In this document: piece after piece, positions 48,701 to 50,774 of the stretch
How positions within the stretch are numbered: the stretch's first letter is position 1
Layout of the letters: the number at the start of each line of letters is the position of its first letter
Origin: Siphonodentalium dalli
Lineage: Eukaryota > Mollusca > Scaphopoda > Gadilida > Siphonodentaliidae
Reading direction: 5' to 3'
Assembly: GCA_032622095.1 (NCBI GenBank)
Contig: CP136069.1
Location: forward strand, 125,505,450-125,569,449
Length of the DNA stretch: 64,000 bases
Made by a program: the position numbers and the translations under genes
Notes under the pieces: model-generated
What the model saw: only the letters and a program-made list of their open reading frames with translations
Told to the model about the DNA's origin: nothing
Databases searched by the model: none

Positions 48701-50629
48701 ATTAAATTGAAATTTAAACGAAATAACCATACTGATGACAATTATACAAATGTGTACTAATATGACTACTACATTAATATTGGAGTCTTGGAGATTGTGA
48801 TGGCTGGTTGTATAGTCCTGACAATAACAGTTATATACCTAAGTACAACTACTATTGGATTAATGTGACTGTCTTGTCTACAAAGTACATCTATACATTG
48901 TTTTCTTGGCATCAAACGTTTAATATATATTAACCACTTGAATGCGTCAATACATCGTTGCTAATTGATATGACGGCAAATACGCAATAATATTTGCGAT
49001 AGTTTATTATAACTGAAGTAAAATAGTGTACCGGACCGGCGGCAAAAAGCAGTCCGGTCCGGTCCGGTCCAGTGACACCCAGTCCGGACTGGACCGCGGA
49101 CCGGACCGGTCCAAAGCAGTCCGGTCCGCATCACTATTTGTTAGGAAGTTAACTTGAGTTCAGTAACCAAGTATTACAGCTATTGTTCAAATAAGTTTAA
49201 ATATACCAGTAAGCCTAATTTTTACCCATTTCAGACTTCAAGCTGGGCCTAACTTTGTTTTATATCCAACTTATATAAACATAGTGTGAGGTTAAACACC
49301 AAGAAATGAAACTTCAGTTTCAAAATTATTCTCAGTTTAGAAGTAATGAAAAACCAACCTCACATTTAGCAAAAGCTGCCACATTCTTGGTGGTAGAAGA
49401 TTCCAACCTTAAAGGAGAGACCCAACAAATAAACATGATTATATAAATATGTTTAGGGCATATTGGGGGGCACCATACAACACCCTTTGTTTAGCCTACA
49501 CTCTGGTCGATTCACTAAGTACAGTAATGCCATAAGTAATCGACTCTTTAACCACAGCAGAATTATTGGTAACTTTTCAGGATTTAGTCGGAAATATGGC
49601 TTGTTGCCATTCATCGGAAAGCTCCCCCCCCCCCCCCCCCCCCGATTACTTAGGGCATTACTGTATACTATGTCACTTAATCTCCTGTTACTAGGTATCT
49701 ATACTATAATTTCTTAATATACTGGATTATGTAAATGACATACACTAGTATACATTCATTATCATGTTAAAAACGTTTGATACACAAAACTATATCATTC
49801 ATATAAATCTCCTGAATGGAACCACAACAGTCGTAGCTTTCTTGAAATAGAACCGTAACACACACATACTAATTATCAGGCTATTAAAGCTCCAAATTAT
49901 CAACCCCTATCGGGATATTTTCTCAGAAGAGTAACACAAGTATACTTTTAACTAATTTTTTCGTCTCCGGAATGCGTCTCACACTATACCGGGTAGGTGC
50001 TCCCAAAAACAAAGGAATTATATTACATGGCTTGATTTTCAGGGATTAAATGTTGACAATTATACGATAACTTTCTGTTTCAGAGTTAATTGTGATCTAA
50101 AGTTAAGCTTTAATAGTCTGATTCCTCTCTCCTGAATTTTGTCATCTGCGCTTGCAACACAATTTTTTGAAATGTTTTCCAATTAAAAATATTTCTCAGT
50201 TCTATCATAACTCTATGAACTGACATGGTCTGCTTTTTAGTGAAAAAAAAATAGTAAAAAGTCTGACGTTTGTGTGTGCAAATCAAGGGATGTAACTCAG
50301 TGATTAATTCTACGAACAAACCAAAGTATAGCACAGTTGTTTACGCCAATCATTCCTCTCTGAAATAAAAAATTATTCATGAGTCTTATGCCAAGGATAT
50401 TGGCTCAGCATAGATTTGAAGTACATGTACACTATCCTCTCCCAAGTTGCCTAAAGTTGCCGGAAATTGTGTATTGCTACCTTAGAGTATGGTAATATTA
50501 CCTTAACTGTGCATTCTCTTCCTGTAAGGATTGGACTTCCTTTTGGAGATCTTTCAGCTCATCCTTCTTGTTTTGAGGTGGTTTGTTAACAGGGATAACT
50601 TGAAACGCTGATGGTGGAAGAAGCTCCAT
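6695..50629 (-). CDS. CCHCR1: CCHCR1 orthologue, whole gene model of 19 coding exons
   Basis: The gene encodes a long coiled-coil rod protein. In vertebrates CCHCR1 is a centrosomal and P-body-associated protein, and that role is inherited here only by orthology. All 19 exons have AG/GT borders and compatible phases. The spliced length is 2238 nt, giving 745 residues against about 780 in human. Family anchors in order: PPSAFQ near the N-terminus, VSQLKKYIGD, RWREKVFELMVQQKS at about 307-321, RIGFAVSRVDIIQSQIIRKK, EERDHLASQI, VERKLNDAQRDHAKAVVSLR, EKERNIMMASLRQEGLL, and a short acidic end (VLEDIESLTVAVLDNDSSSE). Most of the chain is heptad-rich with no membrane segment or signal peptide. Introns total more than 40 kb and are packed with MITEs, several touching splice sites. 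Exon coordinates are given separately. Gene identity is firm. The exon 18 donor choice is the least certain part. Confidence 0.93.
6896..7042. repeat. Near-perfect palindrome in intron 18
   Basis: The left arm, with TTGTACTTGTCCAGGTTGTG, and the right arm, with CACAACCTGGACTTGTACAA, pair over about 65 bp around a short loop containing GACGCTACGCG. It is probably a small foldback element. A long minus-strand frame through it is only the exon 19 frame left open by chance. Confidence 0.85.
7130..7425. other. Intron 18, nothing recognised
   Basis: AT-rich intron sequence with no repeat or exon that I can support. Confidence 0.5.
7438..7715. repeat. Minisatellite of ACATGGTTTTCCATAATAT units
   Basis: About 14 units of 19-23 bp built on ATGGTTTTCCATAA. 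GGTTTTCC is flanked by ATG and CAT, so each unit is itself weakly palindromic. Long frames on both strands with repeated NHVCYG or MVFHNIH peptides are products of the repeat. Confidence 0.9.
7720..8225. other. Intron 18, no feature
   Basis: A 197-codon minus-strand frame reaches in from the minisatellite, but it lacks splice borders or any recognised motif. Nothing else is seen. Confidence 0.45.
8230..8479. mobile_element. TTAA-type double-hairpin MITE (copy 3, complete)
   Basis: TTAA at 8230-8233 and 8476-8479 flank the TIR CTCTTCCATGACTGG and CCATCATGAAAGG. Two hairpins follow, GTGCCAATACGTTCTC and CCAGTACATTCTC type, joined by CCTAACAATATTTACC. The loop of the first hairpin reads TCTCCCATAGGGAG. 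Confidence 0.88.
8480..9355. other. Intron 18, no gene
   Basis: GGGTCGGGTTGTC occurs at about 8846 and 9210, 360 bp apart, around an AT-rich stretch. This could be a decayed short-element pair. Frames are short and without signals. Confidence 0.4.
9358..9552. repeat. 20-bp minisatellite GTTTATATATAGTCCAGGTG
   Basis: Ten nearly identical units of TTTATATATAGTCCAGGTGG. One unit has an extra GTAGTG and one has TATGGTCC. It is a recent expansion in intron 18. Confidence 0.95.
9740..10735. repeat. Degenerate tandem repeat, units of about 180-200 bp
   Basis: Five or so decayed copies of a block containing CAAGATGGCTGCCAGTGGCC, GAAGATCCATATGAAGTTTG and TAGGGTGTGCCAAAGG. It ends in CTGACGGACAGATGC and a TTTACATTGTAAAGTTGAGC palindrome. 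This is a typical dispersed repeat of marine invertebrate genomes, so frames inside it are not genes. Confidence 0.8.
11039..11292. mobile_element. Palindromic hAT-like MITE (copy 4, short form)
   Basis: Complete 254-bp copy beginning CAAGCCTTGAAATAGTGTG. The TSD ATATTGGG is exact at 11031-11038 and 11293-11300. Confidence 0.92.
11550..12012. mobile_element. Nested TTAA MITE (family GTACTCAATC) inside another TTAA MITE
   Basis: TTAA at 11550-11553 and 12009-12012. Ends are AGATGCATAATCCGAATTAA and GATCGGCTTGAGTACCT. The sister host copy at 42190-42225 retains the unoccupied site (CAGTATTAATAACTCTCCAA), matching this host as CATTG-TTAA-TAGCTTTCCAA. That shows a clean TTAA-duplicating insertion. 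Confidence 0.88.
12317..12408 (-). other. Transposon-derived reading-frame extension of exon 18
   Basis: Downstream of the preferred donor the frame stays open to TAA at 12319-12317. From the TTAA at 12409 onward it lies inside the right terminus of the 11433-12412 MITE. The encoded tail starts KESKGLAVGTCAKNIK and ends KNMENR. If intron 18 is retained the protein would be 752 residues with this MITE-encoded end. The sequence alone cannot show whether that transcript exists. Confidence 0.6.
12439..12592 (-). CDS. CCHCR1: CCHCR1 exon 18
   Basis: Acceptor tatgcag, then GCATCTTTGCGGCAG, giving ASLRQEGLLGKLRQERLEPL, the most conserved C-terminal block of the family. Preferred donor is ACTG before GTATGA at 12438. 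It ends in phase 1 as exon 19 requires, and the resulting spacing to exon 19 equals the human spacing (about 43 residues). A second phase-compatible donor (GTGG before GTACAT, exon end 12385) would add 18 residues but lies inside a MITE. Unspliced read-through gives a stop at 12317. Confidence 0.88.
12600..13010. other. Intron 17, no gene
   Basis: Begins with a TTAAAGATGCATTC fragment at 12613, resembling the GTACTCAATC family terminus. Otherwise nothing is recognised. Confidence 0.45.
13020..13182. repeat. Palindrome in intron 17
   Basis: CAGTAAATTAGGTCTGGAC at 13074 pairs with GTCCAGACCTAATTTACTG at about 13112. The flanks CAACTTGTCCCCAGTTTATAG and CTATAAACTGTGGACTCGTTG extend the pairing to about 75 bp per arm. 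It is probably a small foldback element. Confidence 0.85.
13338..13498. mobile_element. Mariner-like palindromic MITE (copy 2, right end lost)
   Basis: TA at 13336-13337, then CAGTAATGCCCTAATTAATC. The inner arms GGAAAGCTCTCC and GAGAGCTTTCCGATGAATG meet at the centre, and the right arm stops at AATCCTGAAAAG. Confidence 0.82.
13625..15912. mobile_element. 2.3-kb near-continuous palindrome (giant foldback)
   Basis: The left end TAGTCCAGTGCATTTA is mirrored by TAAATGCACTGGACTA at the right end. Matching inverted landmarks run inward: CTCCATAAACAACATACT at 13701 with AGTATGTTGTTTATGGAG at 15810; CATTGTATGGACTTAGCC at 14154 with its complement at 15356; CTCCAAATTTGAA at 14560 with TTCAAATTTGGAG at 14951; GGGGTAGGGGAAA at 14586 with TTTCCCCTACCCC at 14928. 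The centre is near 14766 with no unique spacer. No transposase frame is present. Confidence 0.9.
15913..17090. other. Intron 17, no gene
   Basis: Contains a 17-bp C homopolymer at 16325-16341 and a fragment of the mariner-like MITE at 16683-16738 (ATTATGGGTAACTTTTCAGG). The rest is AT-rich and unrecognised. Confidence 0.5.
17180..17322 (+). promoter_or_regulatory. Possible promoter and 5' UTR of the THAP gene
   Basis: Just upstream of the THAP ATG lie a CCAAT box in context (GACCAATCGCG, 17189-17199), a CRE-like half site (GATGACGCA, 17253-17261) and an AT-rich TTTATACTCC element. This is an inference from position and motifs only. Confidence 0.35.
17323..17538 (+). CDS. THAP-domain protein, first coding exon, nested in CCHCR1 intron 17
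   Basis: THAP domains are C2CH zinc fingers that bind DNA and occur in transcription regulators and in P-element and Kolobok transposases. The 72-codon exon begins MPTCAYSSC (the C-x4-C pair, Cys4 and Cys9), continues with the conserved FWAFPKPK and RCLRWIRLCNR blocks (Trp47 is the invariant Trp), and ends TRNTYVCSK (third zinc Cys at 70). It stops at a perfect donor, AAG before GTAGGT, in phase 0. The missing fourth ligand, a His in the family's C-x2-H, would be the first codon of the next exon. I could not find that exon downstream on this strand. The gene may have a long intron, or it may be a broken copy. The orientation is opposite to the host gene. The match to a THAP start is strong, but what follows is unknown. 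Confidence 0.78.
17539..20640. other. Intron 17, long stretch without a supported gene
   Basis: CAGTTCGGGATAACTGA occurs twice or more around 17665 and 17835-17875, a short local repeat. About 19420-20100 is decayed dispersed repeat (GGGCCATAACTCTG, ATACCAAAAACTATACAGGTG repeated near 19747 and 19896, CGGACGGACTCGAG). No THAP second exon (a His-Phe start after an AG) was found. Confidence 0.5.
20651..20802 (-). CDS. CCHCR1: CCHCR1 exon 17
   Basis: Acceptor atttttcag before 20802, donor ATG before GTATGA at 20650. It completes Val from exon 16 and reads VVSLRQMERQMTRDKNRYQE to SVEKERNIMM, matching the family's VVSLRQIQRR and ERDKNLML blocks. Fifty whole codons, coiled coil. Confidence 0.95.
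20842..21127. mobile_element. MITE with TIR AGGTATATTCTTCACACC, 40 bp from exon 17
   Basis: The left end AGGTATTCTTCACACCAGC mirrors the right end GCGGGTGTGAAGAATATACC. Internal sequence also pairs (AAAACTCCGATATGACTG type against CATGACCGATAATATAG, weakly). No clear TSD is present. Confidence 0.75.
21300..21560. repeat. Dispersed repeat with CCTCCCTCGTCACTGAAAT
   Basis: The same element recurs at 39660-39905 in the same orientation. Both share TTTAAAAAG, TATTGGATTTGA, GCCTCCCTCCCTCATCTCAA and GAGAACACAGATATTT in order. Family unknown. Confidence 0.7.
21565..21828. mobile_element. Decayed repeat ending in an AGGGACTCAAGGCA-family TTAA terminus
   Basis: 21783-21828 reads ATGAACTCACGTTGAGGGCC then TTGACTCCCTTAA, the right terminus of the TTAA MITE seen whole at 43315. 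Upstream is decayed GACGGAC-type repeat. Confidence 0.65.
21905..22000 (-). CDS. CCHCR1: CCHCR1 exon 16
   Basis: Acceptor tagccttag, donor GCCG before GTAAAA. Reads DSQKISDNELFADKFAEVER then KLNDAQRDHAKA, aligning with the family's VAEVETRL and ERRLNEARREHAKA. Starts and ends in split codons that fit exons 15 and 17. Confidence 0.95.
22130..22980. other. Intron 15, repeats only
   Basis: 22130-22510 is a decayed dispersed repeat (GGATGTACCCGGCGTTGC, TTTTAGTGAGATCGG). 22535-22720 is the left half of the AGGCCCACTTAATTTTCGA TTAA MITE, with TTAA at 22535-22538. No exon is supported. Confidence 0.6.
22994..23111 (-). CDS. CCHCR1: CCHCR1 exon 15
   Basis: Acceptor acctcag, donor AAAG before GTACAT. 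Reads NIERQIELIERLEEEKAENE then TTIEQLKTELGRHEITLEK, a clean heptad coiled coil. It begins on a whole codon and ends in phase 1. Confidence 0.95.
23365..23794. mobile_element. Palindromic hAT-like MITE (copy 5, diverged long form)
   Basis: Ends GGAAATAATGTGTCTGACA and TGCCAGATACACTATTTCC flank the usual arms (GTCCCCAGAGGGTGAATTT). The two inner halves are diverged and no TSD is recognisable. Confidence 0.8.
23844..23914 (-). CDS. CCHCR1: CCHCR1 exon 14
   Basis: Acceptor ttattacag, donor CACAG before GTGAAT. The 71-nt exon completes Tyr from exon 13 and reads EDELHVLRKTSEGLELSLQD then KSQ. Confidence 0.93.
24102..25253. mobile_element. hAT-like non-autonomous element, 1.15 kb
   Basis: Ends CAGGCCTCAG and CTGAGGCCTG are flanked by an exact 8-bp TSD, ATATTAGC, at 24094-24101 and 25254-25261. 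Subterminal parts are rich in GGGAGACTTCA (left) and GGCGACTTCGATTTCGCC (right). A 23-bp tandem duplication with TCTTCAAAAAGTCCGACGCG lies at about 24700-24745. No transposase frame is seen. Confidence 0.9.
25401..25513 (-). CDS. CCHCR1: CCHCR1 exon 13
   Basis: Acceptor tctcactcag, donor CAAT before GTAAGT. Reads SQMHPEMKRLIEERDHLASQ then IRHDTQMWKETLDTVKQQ. LIEERDHLASQI corresponds to the family's LREERNRLDAEL. Confidence 0.95.
25579..25831. mobile_element. TTAA-type hairpin MITE (copy 4, single-hairpin subtype)
   Basis: TTAA at 25579-25582 and 25828-25831. TIR CCGTTTGAGTGCTAGG and CCTGGCACTCAAAGGA. One hairpin (TGCCAATGCATTCTCTTATA), whose loop arm reads TCGACCATAGGTCG. It lies 66 nt from the exon 13 acceptor. 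Confidence 0.88.
26030..26460. repeat. Decayed dispersed repeat ending in CCCCCGCTTTTTAAAGGGGG
   Basis: Two rough copies of AAAGATGAATA with CTCTGGAAC or CTCTAGAAT, then GAACACTCCATT, each with CATTTCATTGA-type blocks. The end is a small hairpin near 26426-26450. Frames here are not genes. Confidence 0.7.
26698..26791 (-). CDS. CCHCR1: CCHCR1 exon 12
   Basis: Acceptor ttattgaag, donor CCAG before GTAAAT. Completes Ser and reads QIIRKKAVQVISGQSEPSAA then EKPLEEETTTR, corresponding to the family's TIRGLIARKLALAQ. Confidence 0.92.
27139..27222. mobile_element. Fragment of the palindromic hAT-like MITE (copy 6)
   Basis: CAAGCCTGAATTTAGTATG to GATGCTAGCCCGCTAAGCC. Only the first quarter of the element remains. 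Confidence 0.75.
27305..27572. mobile_element. TTAA MITE, family CCCTTTCTATACTAAAT (complete)
   Basis: TTAA at 27305-27308 and 27569-27572. TIR CCCTTTCTATGCTAAAT and ATTTAGTATAGAAAGGG. A second copy is at 38692-38938 and an end fragment at 41546-41601. TTAACCCTTT ends are typical of piggyBac-like elements. Confidence 0.85.
27722..27834 (-). CDS. CCHCR1: CCHCR1 exon 11
   Basis: Acceptor gtattgacag, donor CAAA before GTGAGT. Reads GFGSKFQQIMDNLKTVCQTL then LVYEQRIGFAVSRVDIIQ. RIGFAVSRVDII aligns with the family's RLSYAVRKVHTI. Confidence 0.95.
28133..28555. mobile_element. Palindromic hAT-like MITE (copy 7, long form)
   Basis: CAAAGCCTGCAAATAGTGTG start, inner arms with GAGATCTCCAGAGGG, long central part as in 5543. 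Right end decayed (CAATGCTTG). Frames of 80-96 codons inside it on both strands are palindrome read-through. Confidence 0.85.
28669..28882. mobile_element. Mariner-like palindromic MITE (copy 3, complete)
   Basis: TA at 28667-28668 and 28883-28884. TIR CAGTAATGCTCTAATTAATC. Arms pair nearly perfectly along 105 bp with GGAAAGCTCTCGGGGAGAGC at the tip. This is the best-preserved copy of the family. Confidence 0.92.
28885..29578. other. Intron 10, no gene
   Basis: Includes an (ATCA)n microsatellite at about 29367-29404. Otherwise unrecognised. Confidence 0.5.
29583..29689 (-). CDS. CCHCR1: CCHCR1 exon 10
   Basis: Acceptor tcctcttacag, donor AAAGG before GTGAGA. Reads MLQREVSEAQNIAVQLDDTL then CVNREDMNCLVTAAK. 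Ends in phase 2 and joins exon 11 to give Gly. Confidence 0.93.
29759..30011. mobile_element. Palindromic hAT-like MITE (copy 8, short form)
   Basis: CAAGCCTTGAAATAGTGTG ends. TSD GATACAGC at 29751-29758 and GATACAAC at 30012-30019, 7 of 8 bases. Confidence 0.88.
30541..30721. repeat. 181-bp palindrome at the left end of the 14-bp-TSD insertion
   Basis: The arms, with GTGGTTGGAGGGTTTGTAG and its near-complement CTACGAACCCTCCAACCAC, pair along about 80 bp each around GTGTAACCAGTGACACAG. Confidence 0.92.
31497..31841. repeat. Array of TTACCCGCA motifs, partly paired at 13-bp spacing
   Basis: Exact TTACCCGCA at 31497, 31561, 31644, 31752, 31765, 31820 and 31833, with variants ATACCCGCA at 31626 and 31695 and TTACCCACA at 31708. 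Three pairs (31695/31708, 31752/31765, 31820/31833) have starts exactly 13 bp apart, while the sequence between pairs is unrelated. Confidence 0.9.
31862..31950 (+). promoter_or_regulatory. TATA promoter inside the insertion
   Basis: A CCAAT box (GACCAATCAAATTGG, 31884-31898) is followed 18 bp later by CAGTATATAAGGCGAGC (31911-31927). A start site about 30 bp downstream, near 31945, would transcribe toward the right end of the element. Confidence 0.6.
31961..31998 (+). ncRNA. Hammerhead-like ribozyme motif (imperfect core)
   Basis: GTCT, then TGATGAA, hairpin GTTA-AACAA-TAAC, then GAAA, GCGCT, and AGAC that pairs with the first GTCT. This is the layout of the minimal type I hammerhead found in Penelope-like elements. 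The core reads CTTGATGA instead of CTGATGA, so this copy may be inactive. Confidence 0.4.
32145..32285. mobile_element. TTAA-type hairpin MITE (copy 5, partial)
   Basis: Starts TTAACCCTTTGATGACTGGAG and has one hairpin with loop arm GTCGCCCATATGCGAC. The right terminus is lost. The adjacent 30481-30526 and 32075-32120 are the two halves of another copy split by the insertion. Confidence 0.8.
32511..32621 (-). CDS. CCHCR1: CCHCR1 exon 9
   Basis: Acceptor atctatttcag, donor AGTATG before GTAAGA. Thirty-seven whole codons: ITELEEELSLCDNQLSVYKC then SLSDKDAQIEMLSNNSM, heptad-rich. Confidence 0.95.
32711..32981. mobile_element. Short TIR element abutting the 4.6-kb element
   Basis: Left end TTTCCTTAAAGAAAGCCTGA and mirror TCAGGCTTTCTTTAAGGAAA at about 32960-32980. 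Its first 190 bp (GGTCGCCTACGGTACCTCGC and neighbours) are the reverse complement of 37470-37640, the right end of the neighbouring element, so it is a deletion derivative of the same family in reverse orientation. Confidence 0.8.
34081..34505. repeat. Two direct repeats inside the 4.6-kb element
   Basis: About 34081-34300 and 34345-34500 share ATCATGTCAGAAG, CTAAAGCTGCGCCCA, AATGGGCGGAGCCAGA and CAGAGAACATG in order. The joining sequence is TATATA-rich. Confidence 0.8.
36262..37045. repeat. Direct repeat pair flanking a SINE-like segment
   Basis: 36262-36530 and 36775-37045 align roughly: GAGAATCGAATCATG with GAGAATCAAACCATG, ACCAACACATCTAAATCA with ACCAACACATCTGGATCA, and AACACAAAGTATT with AACAACAAAGTATT. 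Between them, 36530-36785 matches the minus-strand SINE-like element at 52815-53170. Confidence 0.7.
38010..38097 (-). CDS. CCHCR1: CCHCR1 exon 8
   Basis: Acceptor actaatttcag, donor ACCCAG before GTTTGT. Reads RWREKVFELMVQQKSNDILI then VKNDREVKTQ. This is the family signature: human has RWREKVFALMVQLKAQELE at the same place. The acceptor lies 11-12 nt from the end of a TTAA MITE. Confidence 0.97.
38110..38332. mobile_element. TTAA-type double-hairpin MITE (copy 6) abutting exon 8
   Basis: TTAA at 38110-38113, then CCCACCCATCCTTGACTGGAG. Two hairpins, and the second has lost part of its right arm (TATACCAGTAAGAGAATGC). The right end has GCTGCACCAGC. On the gene strand this MITE supplies everything beyond about 12 nt upstream of the exon 8 acceptor. 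Confidence 0.85.
38598..38650 (-). CDS. CCHCR1: CCHCR1 exon 7
   Basis: A 53-nt exon with acceptor ttcttcaacag and donor TCAAG before GTTAGT. Reads SKQSTIGKAKVEELLLSR, joining WREKVF of exon 8 through a split Arg codon. In human the same spot reads CQSLLNRWREKVF. Confidence 0.92.
38692..38938. mobile_element. TTAA MITE, family CCCTTTCTATACTAAAT (copy 2)
   Basis: Left end AACCTTTCTTTAGTAATTAC has lost its TTAA. Right end TTTAGTATAGAAAGG is followed by TTAA at 38935-38938. It lies about 40 nt upstream of the exon 7 acceptor. Confidence 0.78.
38985..39381. mobile_element. Possible MITE with TIR GGTGTCACCCCCC
   Basis: GGGTGTCACCCCCCACCCC near 38988 mirrors GAGAGGGGGTGACAACC near 39380. The interior has repeated ACCAGTTAA and TTAACCGG-type blocks. 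No TSD is seen. Confidence 0.45.
39660..39905. repeat. Dispersed repeat, second copy of the 21300 element
   Basis: Shares CTCGTCACTGAAAT-type, TTTAAAAAGTCTTGTCAAA, ATATTGGATTTGAACAACAA and GCCTCCCTCCCTCATCTCAA with 21300-21560. Confidence 0.7.
39930..40181. mobile_element. TTAA-type double-hairpin MITE (copy 7) abutting the exon 6 donor
   Basis: Left part GACTGGAGCTTCCTGAAATT, two hairpins, right end CTCCAGTCATGAATCAG before TTAA at 40178-40181. On the gene strand the TTAA starts six bases into intron 6, directly after GTAAA. Confidence 0.88.
40187..40294 (-). CDS. CCHCR1: CCHCR1 exon 6
   Basis: Acceptor gtcattgcag, donor TCTAAG before GTAAAT. Thirty-six whole codons: ISESEKENMNSNIELLNIRL then KAGNDILSLQEREVSK, corresponding to the family's VQSLTHILALQEEELTRK. 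Confidence 0.95.
40348..40757. mobile_element. Palindromic hAT-like MITE (copy 9, long form)
   Basis: Ends CTAGCCTTGAAATAGAGTG and TTTCAAGGCTTG. TSD ATCATAAG at 40340-40347 and ATCATAAA at 40758-40765. Confidence 0.87.
40853..41187. mobile_element. Palindromic hAT-like MITE (copy 10, internally deleted)
   Basis: Start AAAGCCTAAGTTTAGTGTG, end CTCAGGCTTG. TSD GATGGCAT and GATAGCAT differ at one base. The second half lost its first arm, and a 107-codon frame runs through it by chance. Confidence 0.82.
41190..41850. other. Intron 5, no gene
   Basis: 41546-41601 is the right end of a CCCTTTCTATACTAAAT TTAA MITE (TTAGTATAGAAAGGG then TTAA), preceded by an AG-rich run. Nothing else is recognised. 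Confidence 0.55.
41861..41996 (-). CDS. CCHCR1: CCHCR1 exon 5
   Basis: Acceptor ttatttatcag, donor CTAAAG before GTATAA. Reads ANEIELENKEKHVSQLKKYI then GDTESAHKPMEAWRQDNNTL. VSQLKKYIGD aligns with the family's VENLRKYVGE. Confidence 0.96.
42065..42545. mobile_element. TTAA MITE of the AGGGACTCAAGGCA family (unoccupied copy)
   Basis: TTAA at 42065-42068 and 42542-42545. Right end GTGTACAAGGACCTTGGTTC. The body matches 12015-12408 (GTTTTGTTTACA, TTTCAACATG, GATGTTTGTT) and keeps the uninterrupted TTAATAACTCTCCAATAATG site. An A17 tract follows TCTGT near 42136. Confidence 0.8.
42835..43087. mobile_element. Palindromic hAT-like MITE (copy 11) inserted on the exon 4 donor
   Basis: CAAGCCTTGAAATAGTGTG ends. 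TSD ACCATACC exact at 42827-42834 and 43088-43095. The proximal TSD copy contains the last base of exon 4 and the first seven bases of intron 4 (GGTATGGT on the gene strand). Confidence 0.93.
43095..43282 (-). CDS. CCHCR1: CCHCR1 exon 4
   Basis: Acceptor ctttttcttag, donor CTCAG before GTATGG. Reads LDFLTNEYKDKEVNLRRQLE, ELTSELTAVKLQSSSTISKL and QEECTMLRSSKNEEILAVSH, coiled coil, ending in phase 2. MITEs border it on both sides: a hAT-like copy on the donor and a TTAA copy about 31 nt before the acceptor. Confidence 0.94.
43315..43800. mobile_element. TTAA MITE of the AGGGACTCAAGGCA family (complete)
   Basis: TTAA at 43315-43318 and 43797-43800. Ends TGGGACCCAAGGCACTTGC and GAAGACCTTGACTCCC. 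It lies close upstream of the exon 4 acceptor in intron 3. Confidence 0.85.
43805..45220. repeat. Intron 3, decayed tandem or dispersed repeat
   Basis: From 44180 to 45075, six or more rough copies of a block with CCACATACCAAGTTT or ACCAAATATCAAGAAATTCT, then CTCAAGTTATCATC and a CTCCATCA-type stretch, ending in GATGGACGCACAGGACACAT and CAGACGGACGTGC. No coding signal. Confidence 0.75.
45224..45673. mobile_element. TTAA MITE, family AGGCCCACTTAATTTTCGA (complete)
   Basis: TTAA at 45224-45227 and 45670-45673. TIR AGGCCCACTTAATTTTTGA and AAAATTAAGTGGGCT. A central hairpin is formed by CAATGGAAGGGAATAACTC and its complement around 45410-45460. Confidence 0.9.
45877..46092. mobile_element. TTAA-type hairpin MITE (copy 8, single-hairpin subtype)
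   Basis: TTAA at 45877-45880, then CCCTTTGAGTGCCAGGGG. Hairpin with loop arm GCGACCTATGGTCG. It is the 25579 copy in reverse orientation, with the last 20 bp missing. Confidence 0.85.
46140..47310. other. Intron 3, no gene
   Basis: 46790-47045 is decayed dispersed repeat (AGATAAAGAAAGAGGGATAA, CATGGAGATCCGATAACCC). Nothing else is recognised. Confidence 0.5.
47321..47578 (-). CDS. CCHCR1: CCHCR1 exon 3
   Basis: The largest internal exon, 86 whole codons. Acceptor ttcattctacag, donor AAACAG before GTAAGG. Reads PPCAQQILAASDNKPHEYHK, YVDELINRQAAEINALKLQL, QDERTALQREAADLEQQNID and on to QQRKYDKQ. Strong coiled coil rich in Gln and Glu. Confidence 0.95.
47672..48159. mobile_element. TTAA MITE, family AGGCCCACTTAATTTTCGA (copy 2, complete)
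   Basis: TTAA at 47672-47675 and 48156-48159. TIR AGGCCCACTTAATTTTCGA and CGAAAATTAAGTGGCCC. Same central hairpin (TTATTCCCCTTCCATTGAAA) as in 45224. Confidence 0.92.
48259..49136. mobile_element. hAT-like non-autonomous element with GGACCGGAC-rich ends
   Basis: TIR TAGTGATGCGGACCGGAC and its complement, flanked by the exact 8-bp TSD TTTGTTAG at 48251-48258 and 49137-49144. Both subterminal regions (about 110 bp) are dense clusters of CCGGTCC and GGTCCGG, and the middle 650 bp is AT-rich and non-coding. Confidence 0.93.
49359..49407 (-). CDS. CCHCR1: CCHCR1 exon 2
   Basis: A 49-nt exon. Acceptor tctcctttaag, donor TGTGAG before GTTGGT. Completes Arg from exon 1 and reads LESSTTKNVAAFAKCE. 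Phases fit both neighbours exactly. Confidence 0.85.
49522..49663. mobile_element. Mariner-like palindromic MITE (copy 4) with poly-C in place of half an arm
   Basis: TA at 49520-49521 and 49664-49665. TIR CAGTAATGCCATAAGTAATC and GATTACTTAGGGCATTACTG. The left arm runs to GGAAAGCTC, then about 20 C, then the outer right TIR, so the inner right arm is missing. Confidence 0.85.
49670..50490. other. Intron 1, nothing recognised
   Basis: No repeat family or exon can be supported here. Frames are short. Confidence 0.45.
50502..50629 (-). CDS. CCHCR1: CCHCR1 exon 1 (start codon)
   Basis: ATG at 50629-50627, donor TTAAG before GTAATA. Reads MELLPPSAFQVIPVNKPPQN then KKDELKDLQKEVQSLQEENA. PPSAFQ matches the human N-terminal PPSHFQ motif. 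The start is chosen because a six-codon upstream frame (ATG at 50663, stop TGA) closes before it. An acceptor (ttttttttcag at 50682) indicates the 5' UTR continues in a further upstream exon. Confidence 0.9.
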
Positions 50630-50774
50630 TCTGATTTGTCAATCACATTATTTCCATTACCATGGTACTCTCAGTTCTCACCTGAAAAAAAAATCGCAAA
50701 ATATTCGCAACACTCTTCAACTTCATATTGTATTTCTAAGGTAACAAGCACCGCCCAAAATATCCCCCGCCAAG

